NCBI RefSeq assembly: GCF_000160835.1
Contig: NZ_GG700735.1
Coordinates: 23,103-70,253 of the forward strand
Origin: Limosilactobacillus antri DSM 16041
Lineage (GTDB): Bacteria; Bacillota; Bacilli; Lactobacillales; Lactobacillaceae
Direction: 5' to 3'
Length of the DNA: 47,151 nt
Shown: positions 33,307 to 42,154 of the stretch, in pieces
How positions within the stretch are numbered: the first letter of the stretch is position 1
Layout: the number at the start of each line of letters is the position of its first letter
The notes under the pieces: model-generated
Databases searched by the model: none
What the model was told of the DNA's origin: nothing
The model's input: the letters and a program-made list of their open reading frames with translations, nothing else
Made by a program: the position numbers and the translations under genes

Positions 33307-35160
33307 CTAGCCCAACGTTGGAATGTCCAGCTCACTCAGCTGCTCAACGATGGCGTTCTTTTGCTCCTCGGTCAGGTCATCGAGGAAGGCCGTCCCAATA
33401 ACGATATCCAATGGATCGACCCGGGCCGCCTTGATTTCTGCCGTCACCGCGGGGGTTAATTGCTGGTGCCGCTGGACTTCATCAATTACCGATGCTCGCT
33501 GGTTGCGCTCGGCCATCGTCAGGCCGCGGCGGACAAACAAGCGCAGGCCCGGGACCAACTCCCGCAGTGCGGCCCGCCACTGCTCCCGGTCCGCCGGATT
33601 CGTCCAGGTATAGCCCTGAGCGGTCAGCTCCCGTTCCAAGGCCGCCTGGCTGTCGTCAAATGACTGAATAAACTGGTGATTAAACAGGCGGCGCACCCGG
33701 GAGGTCCACTGCAAAGCATCCGCTCGCGGCACGTGTGCGTTTTGTTCAAGGCTCTGCTGGTACTTCTGAACCGCCAGGACATCTTCCTGGTAGCCAGAAA
33801 GCCGGTACTTCAGCAGCTGGTCCTTATTCGGCAGATAAAAGGGCAGGCCCAGCTGGTCAGTCAGCAGGTTTTGCTGCAATTCCTGACGGTAAATCGCCGG
33901 ATGAATAATTGACACGTCCCCGCCGACCTCGTCAATGATGAAGGCCGGATCCTGGTCACCACGGTGGGCCTCAAACCAGTCCGCCAAGCGGTGGGGACCA
34001 GCCGGCAACTGGGGATTCTGCTTCAGGATCATCCGGTAGGCCTGGTCGCAGGAAATCAGTCCGTAAAGGTTGGCAAAGGCCGCGCAGTAACTGGCAAGCA
34101 GCTGCTCCGTGTCCGCATCAAAAATGGGCAGGCTCAGCTGGTCCGGCCTGAAGAAATTAGCAAAGTCCAAATTGTCCAGAATGCTGCTCTCCTCCAGTTC
34201 CGGGTCCATGAGCTGGTAGGTCAGTGCCTCCTTATTTTCCTTCAGCTCCGCAGCGCTTAGCAGGCCCTGGTCATGGAGGTACTGGAAGAACTTCTTTAAG
34301 GCCGTCCGCACCTGGCGCATTTCGTTAAAGGTCGCCCCGTGGGCCAGCGGTGTCTCCAGGTCAGTGGCGGTCGAACCATAGATGGTCCCGAGCTGGTAGG
34401 CAACAATGCTGTTGAGGAAGAATTCCAGCCGCTCCTGGTGGCGGTGCATGGTCTTGGCGCTTAGCCCATCCGGGTTGGCCGTAACGAAGGCATCAATTAA
34501 CAGCTGGTTTAATTCACCAATCCGCGCCACGTTTTTTTCGTAATCCGTTTCGGGAATTTTACTGCGGTGGTCTTCAATGTAGCGAAGCTGGTTGGCCGCG
34601 TTTTGCAGGCGGCGGTCCGTACCTGCCGGCTGGGCGGCTGGCACTGTGCTCTCTTGCCATGCCGGCAAATCGGTAAAGATCACCGTCTTGGTCAGGGAAT
34701 TGTCTTCAGTGACCGCACGCTTTAGCTGCTGCGCCAGGCTCGCCAGTGTTTGCCGGTCCCGACCGCCAACCAGCGGCTTGTTATCCCGGATTGCCTGGGT
34801 CAGGTTGCCGACCACCCCGCGGTTGATCGTCCGGTTAATTTCCCACGGTCCCGCCTGCCTCAGGTACTGGCGAATCTGCTGGTTCGTCAACCCCAAGCGG
34901 TGGAGCTGGTTGCCTAGCTGCTCCTCAAAGAGCTCCTGCAGGCGCGGGTAGTCATGCGCATAAACGTTTGGCAGGACCACCAGCAGGTCCGCAGCATCAT
35001 TAATGAAGGCAACCTGCCGGTGGTGCTGGACGGAAAAGTAAGTCGCGTGCCAAGAATACAGCGGGTTGGCAAGGGCCGCGGCCTTAGCTGCCGCTGGATC
35101 CTTGACCGGTGGGTAATTGCGAAAGACCGACTGAGCCTTAGCGGTGACGTTAATATACAT
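33307..35160 (-). CDS. DUF6933 domain protein of unknown function
   Basis: This is a cytoplasmic protein of 617 residues. The first 120 residues resemble DUF6933: NVTAKAQSVF, YSWHATYFSVQHHRQVAFINDAADLLVVLPN. The middle part contains SAKTMHRHQERLEFFLNSIVAYQL, a helix pattern common in SEC-C/YecA-like and plasmid-type proteins. The last 200 residues are charged, helical and not recognised. GGGGGAG precedes the ATG by 9 bases. It follows the AAA ATPase gene by about 100 bases on the same strand, so the two may be one transcription unit. Function unknown. Confidence 0.75.
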   Translation of the reverse strand: MYINVTAKAQSVFRNYPPVKDPAAAKAAALANPLYSWHATYFSVQHHRQVAFINDAADLLVVLPNVYAHDYPRLQELFEEQLGNQLHRLGLTNQQIRQYLRQAGPWEINRTINRGVVGNLTQAIRDNKPLVGGRDRQTLASLAQQLKRAVTEDNSLTKTVIFTDLPAWQESTVPAAQPAGTDRRLQNAANQLRYIEDHRSKIPETDYEKNVARIGELNQLLIDAFVTANPDGLSAKTMHRHQERLEFFLNSIVAYQLGTIYGSTATDLETPLAHGATFNEMRQVRTALKKFFQYLHDQGLLSAAELKENKEALTYQLMDPELEESSILDNLDFANFFRPDQLSLPIFDADTEQLLASYCAAFANLYGLISCDQAYRMILKQNPQLPAGPHRLADWFEAHRGDQDPAFIIDEVGGDVSIIHPAIYRQELQQNLLTDQLGLPFYLPNKDQLLKYRLSGYQEDVLAVQKYQQSLEQNAHVPRADALQWTSRVRRLFNHQFIQSFDDSQAALERELTAQGYTWTNPADREQWRAALRELVPGLRLFVRRGLTMAERNQRASVIDEVQRHQQLTPAVTAEIKAARVDPLDIVIGTAFLDDLTEEQKNAIVEQLSELDIPTLG

Positions 35161-35264
35161 AAAGTGATGCTCCCCCTCATTTAATCGTACTGGTACCGTT
35201 TTCGTTTATACCAGAATAAAGCATTGGGCCGCTTTCGGCAAGCCGACGCTGGTGTCCATTTTCC

Positions 35265-36365
35265 CTAAAGCCCCACCAGGTACTGCCCGTCTTGGAGCAG
35301 GAATTCCTTAAATAGCGGGAGGGCAAACTTAACCTGGCCGAAGCCAGCCGTGGCGATGATCTGACTATCGATTAACCGCCGCCGGTACACCCCAATGTAG
35401 CCAGGCTTTTTATCCAACACCCTACCCAGGTAGGTCGTAGAAACCGGATAGTCTGGCGCCTTCGCCATCGCAATGACAAACTGCTGGTCGACCGTCGACA
35501 GCTCTTCCAGCATCTTGCTATACGCGTTGCGGCTTAGCTGCGCCTGGTATTCAGGCAGCACCTCATCAACCGTTTGCTCGGTTATGTGTTCGTCCGGTGC
35601 CCGCCAGAGCAGGAAGCCCAGCAGCTGAAAGGCATAGGCATAACCATCGGCCAGCAACGCAATCCGCCGGACAGTTGCGGGCGCAATCTGCGGATCCCGC
35701 TTGCTAAGCTCCCGCTGGTACTGGGCACGGATGTCAAAGTAATTTAACGGCGACAGGTCCACGCGGCCGCTCCGCAGGAGGAAGGTCAAAACATGGTTGT
35801 TTTGCAGCTCCTGGACGTTCTTGGGGAGGCCGGTCATGATAATGCTGATCGGCAGGCCCTGACTAATCATCACTTGGTAAACCGATGCCAGCTCCACCAT
35901 CCCCGGTGTATCCTGCGCCTCGTCAATCATTACCAACACGTGCTGGCCCTCCCGTTTGAGGATTTGCAGCATTTGCATCAATAAATACTGGTAGTTCGAC
36001 GTCTGCCCGTTGCTGAGGTCAAACTTGACCCCAACTCCAGCAATGTTAATGTCGACACCAGCAATTCCGTTAAACAGTTTTTGCACCTTGCTCGTCGCCT
36101 GCTGGTAAAGCAGTTCCGTCAGCCGGCTCACCATGTTGTCACCAATGATGAGGTGAATTGCTAGCCAGTGCGGATCCTCCGCTAGACGATTACCAACCGC
36201 GTTCATAAAGACCGTTTTGCCGACCCCTCGCACCCCGTAAACCAGGGTGGTCCGGTAAGGGGTATTCATTGCTTTAATGTCACCAACGAGGGTTTCCAAG
36301 GTCTGCTCACGGTCCAATAGTACGGTTGGCTGCATCCCAAAACTCGGGTTAAAAGGATTATTCAT
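35265..36365 (-). CDS. AAA/STAND-like ATPase with C-terminal winged helix
   Basis: This is an ATPase of the ATPase_2/ORC-like type. Walker A is GVRGVGKT near residue 40, Walker B is VLVMIDEAQD, and the arginine-bearing SIIMTGLPKNV (sensor 1) follows. After residue 280 comes a winged-helix-like domain (LSTVDQQFVIAMAKAP, TTYLGRVLDKKPGYIGVYRRRLIDSQII). GGAGG lies 7 bases before the ATG at 36365, so an upstream 13-codon extension is not used (366 residues). The promoter carries ATATAAA repeats, possibly its own binding sites. Mobile elements and regulators both use such proteins; the role is unknown. Confidence 0.82.
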   Translation of the reverse strand: MNNPFNPSFGMQPTVLLDREQTLETLVGDIKAMNTPYRTTLVYGVRGVGKTVFMNAVGNRLAEDPHWLAIHLIIGDNMVSRLTELLYQQATSKVQKLFNGIAGVDINIAGVGVKFDLSNGQTSNYQYLLMQMLQILKREGQHVLVMIDEAQDTPGMVELASVYQVMISQGLPISIIMTGLPKNVQELQNNHVLTFLLRSGRVDLSPLNYFDIRAQYQRELSKRDPQIAPATVRRIALLADGYAYAFQLLGFLLWRAPDEHITEQTVDEVLPEYQAQLSRNAYSKMLEELSTVDQQFVIAMAKAPDYPVSTTYLGRVLDKKPGYIGVYRRRLIDSQIIATAGFGQVKFALPLFKEFLLQDGQYLVGL

Positions 36366-36377
36366 TTGGCCCTCCTC

Positions 36378-36456
36378 CGTTTTATATCCGTTTATATTTA
36401 CCATTTCATTTTATATCTGTTTATATCTTCCCGCAAGTTTTATATCTCTTTAGATC
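36378..36456 (-). promoter_or_regulatory. ATATAAA repeat array upstream of the AAA ATPase gene
   Basis: Three imperfect direct copies of TTTATATCNGTTTATATNT occur on the plus strand, at about 36379, 36411 and 36439. Each is two ATATAAA half-sites 9-11 bp apart when read on the minus strand. They lie directly before the ribosome site and look like an operator or iteron array. Confidence 0.6.
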
Positions 36457-36546
36457 TTTGCTGAATAAAAAAGCCAGCGAATTGTTCCCGCCGTGTGTCT
36501 TGACCTTTTACCCGCCGCTTGGCATGATTATTCTGGGAGGTGAATA

Positions 36547-37386
36547 ATGATGAAAATCGCCGTTAGCAGTGACAACCACCTGGACGTCAACCGGGTGCCC
36601 GTTAACACTGCCCTGGATTTACAGGCTGAATGGCTAAGCCGACGGTCGGTTGACTACTACCTCTTTGCGGGGGACCTCTTCAACGACTACCTCAAGACCC
36701 GCGACTACTTTGCCCGCTTGCAAGCCCGGGTGCCGCAAACCAAAATCTACTACATCCTGGGCAACCACGACCTGCTCAACCACGTGACTGCCGACCAGGC
36801 TGAACACGCCGCTGACCCGCACTATCTGCACAACCGCGCCGTCGACCTGCCCGGCAGCGACTGGCGCCTGATTGGCAACAACGGCTGGTATGACTACTCC
36901 TTCTCGTTCTACTACCAGCAGCTGGCCGCCGTGGAGGCCTGGAAGAAGGTCTACTGGCTCGACGGCTCGATCGACCAGCACGAAACCGACCAGGCACGAA
37001 TGGAACGGGTCCTCCAGCAAACCAGGGTCCTGCTCGATCAGGCCCAGCGCGACCACAAGCGGGTTCTCTTCCTCACCCACTTCGTCCCCTGCCAGCACCT
37101 ACTCGCACCGAAGCCGGCGGGGATTAAAACGGCCCGGATGGAACGCTTCTACCAGATGATTAACGCCATGCTCGGCAGCAACCGCCTGGGCCGGCTTCTG
37201 GAAAGCTACCCCAACGTCAAAACGGTCTTCTACGGGCACGTCCACGGGGTTCATCCCCCGCTGACCCGCAACGGCCTGACCTACTTTAACCAGGCGGTCG
37301 GGGTCCATAAGAAGCGCCATGACGAATGGCAGACCCCCACCTTCGCCGCCCAGTGGGAGCGGACGGTCCGGGTAATTGAACTTTAG
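36547..37386 (+). CDS. calcineurin-like metallophosphoesterase
   Basis: This is a metallophosphatase of 279 residues. The metal-binding motifs are in order: SDNHLD near residue 9 (DxH), AGDLFND (GDxxD), YILGNHD (GNHD), FLTHFVPC and FYGHVHG (GHxH). No signal peptide is seen, so it acts in the cytosol. Substrate unknown; relatives cut phosphoproteins, nucleotides or nucleic acids. GGGAGG precedes the ATG by 6 bases. It diverges from the AAA ATPase gene. Confidence 0.9.
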   Translation: MMKIAVSSDNHLDVNRVPVNTALDLQAEWLSRRSVDYYLFAGDLFNDYLKTRDYFARLQARVPQTKIYYILGNHDLLNHVTADQAEHAADPHYLHNRAVDLPGSDWRLIGNNGWYDYSFSFYYQQLAAVEAWKKVYWLDGSIDQHETDQARMERVLQQTRVLLDQAQRDHKRVLFLTHFVPCQHLLAPKPAGIKTARMERFYQMINAMLGSNRLGRLLESYPNVKTVFYGHVHGVHPPLTRNGLTYFNQAVGVHKKRHDEWQTPTFAAQWERTVRVIEL

Positions 37387-37457
37387 CCCCTTTTGCGACC
37401 CGGGGCGTTTTCGACTATGATATAGTCAGTAATTATTTGATGCAGGGGGAGTTTTTG

Positions 37458-38378
37458 ATGGATCTGAAAAACGCAATTCATGAATGCTGGGGCAAAATTG
37501 ACGAGGGGCACGTGGCAACCTATATTCCGGCCCTGGCCAACGTTAACCCCTACCAGCTTGGGGTCTGCCTCTTTGACGTCACCACCGACCGCAAGGAACA
37601 GGCCGGGGCGTCCCAAGTCCGTTTCGCCATTGAAAGCGTGTCGAAGGTGATCGCACTGCTCTACGCAATCGACCAGCTGGGCCTAAAAGCAGTCAGCTCC
37701 CAAGTTGGGACCCGGCAGACCGGCTTCCCCTTTGACACCATCCTGAATATGGAAATCACGGGAGAAAGCCGTCCGCTCAACCCCTTCGTCAACAGCGGAG
37801 CGATCCTGATCTCCTCACTGATTGAAGAACGGGACGGCCAGTCGCCATTCGAGCGGATTCTGGCCTTTAGCCGGAAAATCTGCAACGACCCGGGGATTAC
37901 GCTGGACCATGAAATTTACCGTTCGGAGCTGGCCACCGGGGATCGCAACCGGTCGCTAGCCTACTACCTCAAGGCCCGGGGAAGCCTCAGCAACGACGTC
38001 ACGACCAGCCTCGATACCTACTTCCGCCAGTGCTCGATGATGGTCACCTGCGAAAGCCTCACTAACCTGGGGGCCGTGCTGGCAAACGACGGGGTGGCCC
38101 CGTGGAATGGTGAACGGCTTATTTCAAGCCAGGCCGCAACCTACACCAAGTCAGTGATGATGACCACCGGCCTGTACACCGAATCGGGGACTTACTCGGT
38201 CCAAATCGGCGTGCCAACGAAGAGCGGCGTCGGTGGCGGCCTCGTTGCCGCAGCCCCGAGCCACTGCGGGATCGGCATTTTCAGTCCGGCCCTCAACCCG
38301 GTCGGCAATAGCGTCGCCGGGCTCGCCCTGCTGGAAATGATTAGCAGGGAACTGAAATTGGATATTTTTAAGTATTAA
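37458..38378 (+). CDS. glsA: glutaminase
   Basis: This serine-dependent glutaminase converts glutamine to glutamate and ammonia and is known to support acid tolerance in lactobacilli. The catalytic SxxK is in ESVSKVIAL. FVNSGAIL, SELATGDRNRSLAYYL, and GVPTKSGVGGG near the C-terminus are family signatures. The ATG at 37458 is 6 bases after AGGGGGAG, so a longer TTG frame is not used. It has 306 residues, normal length. It ends at a hairpin terminator. Confidence 0.95.
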   Translation: MDLKNAIHECWGKIDEGHVATYIPALANVNPYQLGVCLFDVTTDRKEQAGASQVRFAIESVSKVIALLYAIDQLGLKAVSSQVGTRQTGFPFDTILNMEITGESRPLNPFVNSGAILISSLIEERDGQSPFERILAFSRKICNDPGITLDHEIYRSELATGDRNRSLAYYLKARGSLSNDVTTSLDTYFRQCSMMVTCESLTNLGAVLANDGVAPWNGERLISSQAATYTKSVMMTTGLYTESGTYSVQIGVPTKSGVGGGLVAAAPSHCGIGIFSPALNPVGNSVAGLALLEMISRELKLDIFKY

Positions 38379-38387
38379 GAATAGCTG

Positions 38388-38430
38388 AAAAGCCATTGGC
38401 AAATGGATCGTACCGCCACCAATGGCTTTT
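38388..38430. terminator. bidirectional terminator after glsA
   Basis: The 12-base perfect stem AAAAGCCATTGG/CCAATGGCTTTT, with a 19-base loop, serves glsA and the converging small ORF. Confidence 0.85.
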
Positions 38431-38454
38431 TCTAGTTGCGATTAAATTAGGAAT

Positions 38455-38586
38455 CTACCACAATTCTTTTCCCACGGCTCCCATAGACTGCCATCCCTTT
38501 AAATCTGTGGGCATCTGATATTTACCATGCCAATTCTCGAACAGCTCTTCAATGGTTGCCGGGACCTTCTCAGTTGGGTTTGCCAT
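38455..38586 (-). CDS. 43-residue ORF, possible antitoxin-like or small regulatory protein
   Basis: This short frame encodes 43 residues with a strong AGGAGG 8 bases before the ATG. The chain begins MANPTEKVPATIEELFENW and ends in AVGKELW. The T-IEELFxNWxGxY and GxxVGxExW pattern recalls the tail of some small AbrB/antitoxin-like proteins, but I cannot be sure. It starts 15 bases after the MFS stop codon and so is probably cotranscribed. No toxin gene is adjacent. Confidence 0.65.
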   Translation of the reverse strand: MANPTEKVPATIEELFENWHGKYQMPTDLKGWQSMGAVGKELW

Positions 38587-38601
38587 TATAATGCCTCCTG
38601 C

Positions 38602-39786
38602 CTATTTTTTCCGAATAAACAAACAGGCGACCGCGGCAACCAGGGCACTGATAACCAGGCCGAGGAAGGCCGCCGAGTAGGAGCCGGCAAACTGGACGAG
38701 CCAGCCGATCAGAAGCGGCCCGATGAAGCCGCCGAGCTGGCCGCCAAAGTTGACAATCCCGATCGACGAGCCATAGGTCTGCTCGCTCAAAATCTGGGCG
38801 GTAAAGCTGAAAATCCCGGTAAAGGCCAGGGACTTCACAAAGTAAATCAGCACGTCAAAAATGACCACCGCGACCAGCGACGAAGACTTAAACAGGCCGA
38901 ACATGAAGACCAGGGTCAAAAAGGACGCAATGCTGATCATCCAGCGCTCCCGCCCCTTGAACCAGTGAACCATCACGAAGCCGGAAATCAGGGCGGCAAT
39001 CCCACCCGAAATCACCGGCAGCGGCACCAGCCAGGTCAGGTTCTTGAGGTTAATCCCCCGCGCCTGCAGGAAGTAGACCGGCATCCAGGTTTCCAGCCCC
39101 TTGGTGATGATGTTCAGCGCCAGGCCGATGACCACGAACACCCAGACCCGCGAGTCGATGTTGCGCCACTCGATTTTCGGCCGCTGGGCTCCGCTCGTCG
39201 CCGCCTGTTTGATCGGCCGCTCCACCAGGTAGTAGGCGACCAGCACAACCAGGCCGATCACGCCAAGCCAAACGAAGGCGTTTCGCCAGCCGGCACTGGC
39301 GATAATCGGCACGATCAGCAGGGGTGCGACCGCCGCTCCGGCATAGTTGGATGAAATCAGCGCCGAAGTGGCCTGCGACTTCTCGTCCTTACCATAGTTT
39401 TCAGAGATCCGCTTCAGTGCGGCAGCCGGGTACGGCCCCTCCGCAATGCCGAAGAGGAAACGAATCGCCACCAGAGCGGCCAGCGACCAGGCCCAGCCGG
39501 TCACCATCGTTAGCACTGACCAGGCCAGCAGGGAAACGATAATCAGCCGTTTGCTGCCAAAGCGGTCGGTCAGGTAGCCGCCCGGAATCTGCATCAGCGT
39601 GTAGCCGAGGAAGAAGGCGCTGGCCGTGGCCCCTAGCGCGGCCGCCCCCACGTGAAAGTCCCTGCCGACGTAGGCCAGCGAAATGTTCATGACGGTCCGG
39701 TCGGCAAACAGCAACATGTAACCAAGGTACAGCAGCGCAAACGTCCCCCAGCGCTTAACAACTGCGTGTCTATCTACGTTATTCAA
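38602..39786 (-). CDS. MFS transporter, anion:cation symporter type
   Basis: This is a 12-helix major facilitator protein of 394 residues resembling the hexuronate/sugar-acid or organic-anion symporters. DRTVMNISLAYVGRDF in the first loop, GGYLTDRFGSKR (loop 2-3 motif) and GIAEGPYPAAALKRISENY are typical of that family. It starts with TTG at 39786, 8 bases after GAGGTGGAG. A promoter TTGCGG-16 bp-TATAAT and a perfect 6+6 palindrome lie upstream, suggesting a repressor. Substrate unknown. Confidence 0.88.
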   Translation of the reverse strand: MNNVDRHAVVKRWGTFALLYLGYMLLFADRTVMNISLAYVGRDFHVGAAALGATASAFFLGYTLMQIPGGYLTDRFGSKRLIIVSLLAWSVLTMVTGWAWSLAALVAIRFLFGIAEGPYPAAALKRISENYGKDEKSQATSALISSNYAGAAVAPLLIVPIIASAGWRNAFVWLGVIGLVVLVAYYLVERPIKQAATSGAQRPKIEWRNIDSRVWVFVVIGLALNIITKGLETWMPVYFLQARGINLKNLTWLVPLPVISGGIAALISGFVMVHWFKGRERWMISIASFLTLVFMFGLFKSSSLVAVVIFDVLIYFVKSLAFTGIFSFTAQILSEQTYGSSIGIVNFGGQLGGFIGPLLIGWLVQFAGSYSAAFLGLVISALVAAVACLFIRKK

Positions 39787-39808
39787 TTTGTAATCTCCAC
39801 CTCATTGT

Positions 39809-39836
39809 AACTGGTATTTTCCAGTTCCCCATTATA
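39809..39836 (-). promoter_or_regulatory. promoter -10 and operator palindrome of the MFS gene
   Basis: AACTGGTATTTTCCAGTT (39809-39826) is a perfect 6-base inverted repeat with a 6-base spacer. On the minus strand it lies just after the -10 hexamer TATAAT (39836-39831), overlapping the expected transcription start, as expected for repressor binding. Confidence 0.6.
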
Positions 39837-39880
39837 CACGGACGGCCCGCGGCCGCAAGTAAGGCTCGGCTTACACCAGT

Positions 39881-41182
39881 TTACTTAATATGCCCGCTCG
39901 TGAAGTGTTCAAAGTGGTCGGCAAATTTGGTTGGGACAAAGGGCTGCTGGTAGATGTACTTGAACAGTGCCTGGTACTGCGCATAGAGCTTCTGCTCCGC
40001 CTGATTCGGCGCTGGCAGGTAGTAGTGCTTGCCGACCAGGTCCTTGGGCAGGTACTCCTGCCGGGCAATCTTGTGCGGCAGGTCAAACATATTCTGCATT
40101 ACCCCCGCGCCCCGCAGCTTGGCCGCACCCCGATAATGCGAATCCTGCAAGTACTTTGGCATCGGGTGGCTGGCCGGGTGTTCAGCGTCCTTGGCGGCCT
40201 GGTAGTAAGCCTGCATGGCCGAATCCGACCGCGGCGCGACCGCCAGCAGGATGGTCGCCATCGCTACATGGGTCGAGGCCCGGGGCAGACCGATTTCCAG
40301 GGCGGTATTCGCCAGGGTGATCACCTGGGTGGCCCGGGCGGGGTCCGCTAGGCCAACATCAAGGGCCGCGGAATCCTTGAGCCGCCGCACGACCGATTCT
40401 AAGTCCCCCGACTTTAGGATCACCGCCAGGTAGTAGAGAGCTGCGTCGGCATCAGAACCCTCGATGGAGTCTTGGAAGGCCGACAGGTAATCGTAGTGCC
40501 TGGTCGCGTCCTTATCAAAGGCGAAGTGCTGGTTGCGGGCAAAGTCTGCGATGTCCTTCATCGTCAGTCCTTTCGGGTGCATCGCGTGCAGGGTGTCCAG
40601 GATATTCAATGAAACCCGGACGTCCCCGTTACCACTGTTGGCAATCGCGTGGGCCTGCTCCGGCGGCAACGTGAAGCCCAGGTGGTCGGCGGCCGCCCGG
40701 ACCAGGACCGGCTCAATCGCCTTGGCACCAATCGGGAAAAACTCAAAAATTTGGCAGCGGGAGCGAATTGCCGGCTGAATCGCCATAATCGGGTTTTCGG
40801 TCGTCGTTCCGACCAGGAGGATGTGCCCGTTCTCTAAGTAGGGCAGCAGGTAGTCTTGAAGGGGCTTGGTCAGGCGGTGGATTTCATCCAAGAGGAGGAC
40901 AAAACTCTCGTCGGGGTGGGCGTCAACCAGCTTTTGCAGCTGGCCCTTATTTTGAATTGACGCGTTGAACTTCTCAAAAGGCAGCTGGAGGGTTTGCGAC
41001 ATCACGTAGGCCAGGGTCGTCTTGCCTGACCCCGGCGGTCCCCACAAGAGCAGACTAACCGCCAGGTGCTCCGTAATGATTTGGTATAGTGGCCGGCCCG
41101 GAGCCAGCAGGTGCTCCTGTCCGACCATCTGGTCCAATGAAGCTGGCCGCATTAAGTCGGCCAGTGGTTGCTTAAACGCCAT
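39881..41182 (-). CDS. rarA: replication-associated recombination protein A (AAA ATPase)
   Basis: RarA/MgsA is a clamp-loader-like AAA+ ATPase acting at stalled replication forks. Seen: N-terminal LADLMRPASLDQMVGQEHLL, Walker A GPPGSGKT near residue 50, Walker B LLLDEIHR, sensor 1 VGTTTENP and the C-terminal tetramer domain with FQDSIEGSDADAALYYL and YLPKDLVGKHYY. Its 433 residues are typical. AAAGGAG precedes the ATG by 8 bases. It is a housekeeping gene, not linked to its neighbours. Confidence 0.94.
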   Translation of the reverse strand: MAFKQPLADLMRPASLDQMVGQEHLLAPGRPLYQIITEHLAVSLLLWGPPGSGKTTLAYVMSQTLQLPFEKFNASIQNKGQLQKLVDAHPDESFVLLLDEIHRLTKPLQDYLLPYLENGHILLVGTTTENPIMAIQPAIRSRCQIFEFFPIGAKAIEPVLVRAAADHLGFTLPPEQAHAIANSGNGDVRVSLNILDTLHAMHPKGLTMKDIADFARNQHFAFDKDATRHYDYLSAFQDSIEGSDADAALYYLAVILKSGDLESVVRRLKDSAALDVGLADPARATQVITLANTALEIGLPRASTHVAMATILLAVAPRSDSAMQAYYQAAKDAEHPASHPMPKYLQDSHYRGAAKLRGAGVMQNMFDLPHKIARQEYLPKDLVGKHYYLPAPNQAEQKLYAQYQALFKYIYQQPFVPTKFADHFEHFTSGHIK

Positions 41183-41315
41183 CTTAACCGCTCCTTTCCC
41201 TCTGTGTGGTTTGTACTTACTAATGATAAGGTAAACAGCTGGCGATTGCCACTGATAACAACCTAAGCACTATGCTATTATTGATTAGTAACTACGAAGA
41301 ACGGAGCGGGTTAAC

Positions 41316-41783
41316 TTGTTTCACCAAATTATTTTCGTCATTATCCTGTGCGGAGTGCTGGTACTAGATACCTTTACCGACACCCGTCTTTACTACCACC
41401 TCTTGTTCAAGCGGGACTATTTAGAGTGGACCGGCCGCGACAAAGCTGACTTTCAAGATTCGCGGACGTTGCTCGGCGAACGACGGTTTAAAATTTTAAC
41501 GGCCGCAGCATACGGTGTTACGTCTATTTTGGTCATCCTCGTGCAGTTCGCTTTATTCCGGCTGTCAAAATCGTTTGCCGTTCCGCTCTTAACCCACGTT
41601 GCCGCAACCTCCCTACTACTAACCATCCTCGGAAATTCCATGGTCATTTTCATCTACCCGATCCCGGGGGTCACTAACGTTAAGCTAGAACGGCCCAAAG
41701 TCCTGCTCGACCTCTTCATTGCGATTGCCAATTACGCTTGCCTGATCGATATGCTCGTGTTGGTAATCAATTTTTATCGTTGA
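41316..41783 (+). CDS. small membrane protein of unknown function
   Basis: This 155-residue protein has four hydrophobic segments: about residues 3-20, 62-84, 88-115 and 128-153. The first loop is charged. I do not recognise a family. The start is TTG at 41316 with GGAG about 12 bases upstream, so the exact start is less sure. Stand-alone, divergent from rarA. Confidence 0.7.
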   Translation: MFHQIIFVIILCGVLVLDTFTDTRLYYHLLFKRDYLEWTGRDKADFQDSRTLLGERRFKILTAAAYGVTSILVILVQFALFRLSKSFAVPLLTHVAATSLLLTILGNSMVIFIYPIPGVTNVKLERPKVLLDLFIAIANYACLIDMLVLVINFYR

Positions 41784-41798
41784 GCTGGTTGCCCGCAG

Positions 41799-42032
41799 CT
41801 ATTTTTCCTGGCGGGTCAGCAGGTAGTGGCGGACGTTGCGGATGCACTTATTGAACTCAACCCACTCGGCAAAGGTCATATCAACATTCATGACCCGGTA
41901 ACGGTCGGGTGGCGTGATGACTGCCAGCGTTTGCCCGTGGCGAACGAGCTGGTAAGCAGCGCCGGTTTGCAATAGTTGGTACTTGCGGCCCGCGAGCCAT
42001 TTGCTCAAAGCCTGGTACGTTTCTGGATTCAT
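41799..42032 (-). CDS. small protein of unknown function
   Basis: This 77-residue soluble protein has no family I recognise. The centre has beta-strand character (YQLVRHGQTLAVITPPDRYRVMNVD), and a helix follows (FAEWVEFNKCIRNVRHYLL). GGTGAG precedes the ATG. It lies between the membrane-protein gene and the terminator of the LPxTG gene. Confidence 0.65.
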   Translation of the reverse strand: MNPETYQALSKWLAGRKYQLLQTGAAYQLVRHGQTLAVITPPDRYRVMNVDMTFAEWVEFNKCIRNVRHYLLTRQEK

Positions 42033-42086
42033 GTTCTCACCTCACCCCTATCATACAGCATCACAATCCGCACACAAGTAATAAAG

Positions 42087-42129
42087 AAGGTGGTTGACGA
42101 AATCGCAACTTGATTTCATCAACCACCTT
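42087..42129. terminator. terminator of the LPxTG surface-protein gene
   Basis: AAGGTGGTTGA (42087-42097) pairs with TCAACCACCTT (42119-42129), extended by CGAAATC/GATTTCA, with T-rich flanks on both strands. Confidence 0.88.
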
Positions 42130-42154
42130 TTGCTTTTCTATATTACTTGTGAAA

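Noticed and set aside
36378..36456. CRISPR array or plasmid origin
   Set aside because: The units are short, adjacent and AT-rich without unique spacers, and there is no replication initiator of a known class; an operator array is simpler.
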